Shown: positions 12,810 to 12,980 of the stretch, piece after piece
How the letters are laid out: every line of letters begins with the position of its first letter
How positions within the stretch are numbered: the first letter of the stretch is position 1
From: Rhodospirillaceae bacterium
GTDB lineage: Bacteria > Pseudomonadota > Alphaproteobacteria > Rhodospirillales > Magnetovibrionaceae
Direction of reading: 5' to 3'
NCBI GenBank assembly: GCA_029881835.1
Contig: JAOULV010000014.1
Span: 1 to 12,980 of the forward strand
Length of the DNA stretch: 12,980 nt
Position numbers and translations under genes: made by a program
The notes under the pieces: generated by a model
Databases searched by the model: none
What the model was told of the DNA's origin: nothing
What the model saw: the letters and a program-made list of their open reading frames with translations, nothing else

Positions 12810-12980
12810 TTAGTAGATATCGTTCATCGTATTGTAAACGTTGAACTTGCCTGTTGGGGTAACAAGGCGCTTGTCCTTGATTACCTTTTTCAGCTTACGG
12901 GTCTTGTCGTCAATAACAACAATGGCCGAATTTTGGGTCTTGCCGTTCCAGACAGAGAACCAAACTTCATCACCGGCTTT
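12810..12980 (-). CDS. nirS: NirS: cytochrome cd1 nitrite reductase, C-terminal 56 residues
   Basis: Only the last 57 codons are in the window (56 residues plus TAA); the gene continues past the right edge. The translated end, from GDEVWFSVWNGKTQ through IVVIDDKTRKLKKVIKD to RLVTPTGKFNVYNTMNDIY, matches the last blade of the NirS d1 propeller. The TPTGKFNVYNT ending is diagnostic against NirN (here PVGKYNVFNKI) and NirF. NirS reduces nitrite to nitric oxide in the periplasm using hemes c and d1, the latter made by the genes that follow it. The promoter and any FNR/Dnr box would lie outside the window. Confidence 0.95.
   Translation of the reverse strand, partial: KAGDEVWFSVWNGKTQNSAIVVIDDKTRKLKKVIKDKRLVTPTGKFNVYNTMNDIY

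Overview
The window looks like a piece of a proteobacterial chromosome, most likely alphaproteobacterial. It is moderately AT-rich by eye, encodes its tRNA CCA ends, and carries nitrite-reduction and polyamine-use genes of proteobacterial type. The lineage call is inference from protein flavour and gene arrangement; no marker gene fixes it. Two metabolic clusters are separated by a short stretch with two tRNA genes and a broken acetyltransferase gene.

Left part (1-4385): a divergent polyamine-catabolism locus. On the minus strand, reading leftwards from about 2920, lie a gamma-glutamyl-GABA hydrolase (puuD type), a glutamine-synthetase-fold gamma-glutamylpolyamine synthetase (puuA type) and a class III aminotransferase of the putrescine/SpuC type that runs off the left edge. 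On the plus strand lies a FAD-dependent gamma-glutamylputrescine oxidase (puuB type). Together they would glutamylate putrescine, oxidise it, and release GABA; the aminotransferase would transaminate an amine or GABA. No aldehyde dehydrogenase (puuC) or regulator is seen here. The roughly 200-base AT-rich divergent region holds a candidate promoter for the minus-strand operon, a perfect -10 box for puuB, a 7-bp-arm palindrome over that box, and a near-perfect 17-bp direct repeat at 63-bp spacing.

Middle part (4386-5636): tRNA-Lys(CTT) with its own terminator and candidate promoter, a GNAT acetyltransferase pseudogene frameshifted in its acetyl-CoA-binding loop, several hairpins, and tRNA-Ser(CGA), all on the minus strand. 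The pseudogene is bracketed by about 35-bp imperfect inverted repeats, one of them starting immediately 3' of tRNA-Ser.

Right part (5637-12980): a compact denitrification operon on the minus strand, in the order nirS (3' end only), nirE, nirC, nirF, nirD, nirL, nirG, nirH, nirJ, nirN. NirS is cytochrome cd1 nitrite reductase and the other genes build heme d1. NirE methylates uroporphyrinogen III on the way to siroheme. The four Lrp-like proteins NirD/L/G/H decarboxylate siroheme. The radical SAM enzyme NirJ replaces two propionates to make the keto groups. Periplasmic NirF, NirC and NirN finish and deliver heme d1. Genes from nirE to nirN overlap or sit within 16 bases of each other; only nirS-nirE has a real gap, which holds a strong hairpin. 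I found no wholly new system. The points most worth checking are the inverted repeats around the pseudogene, the operator-like repeats between the polyamine genes, and the nirS-nirE junction.
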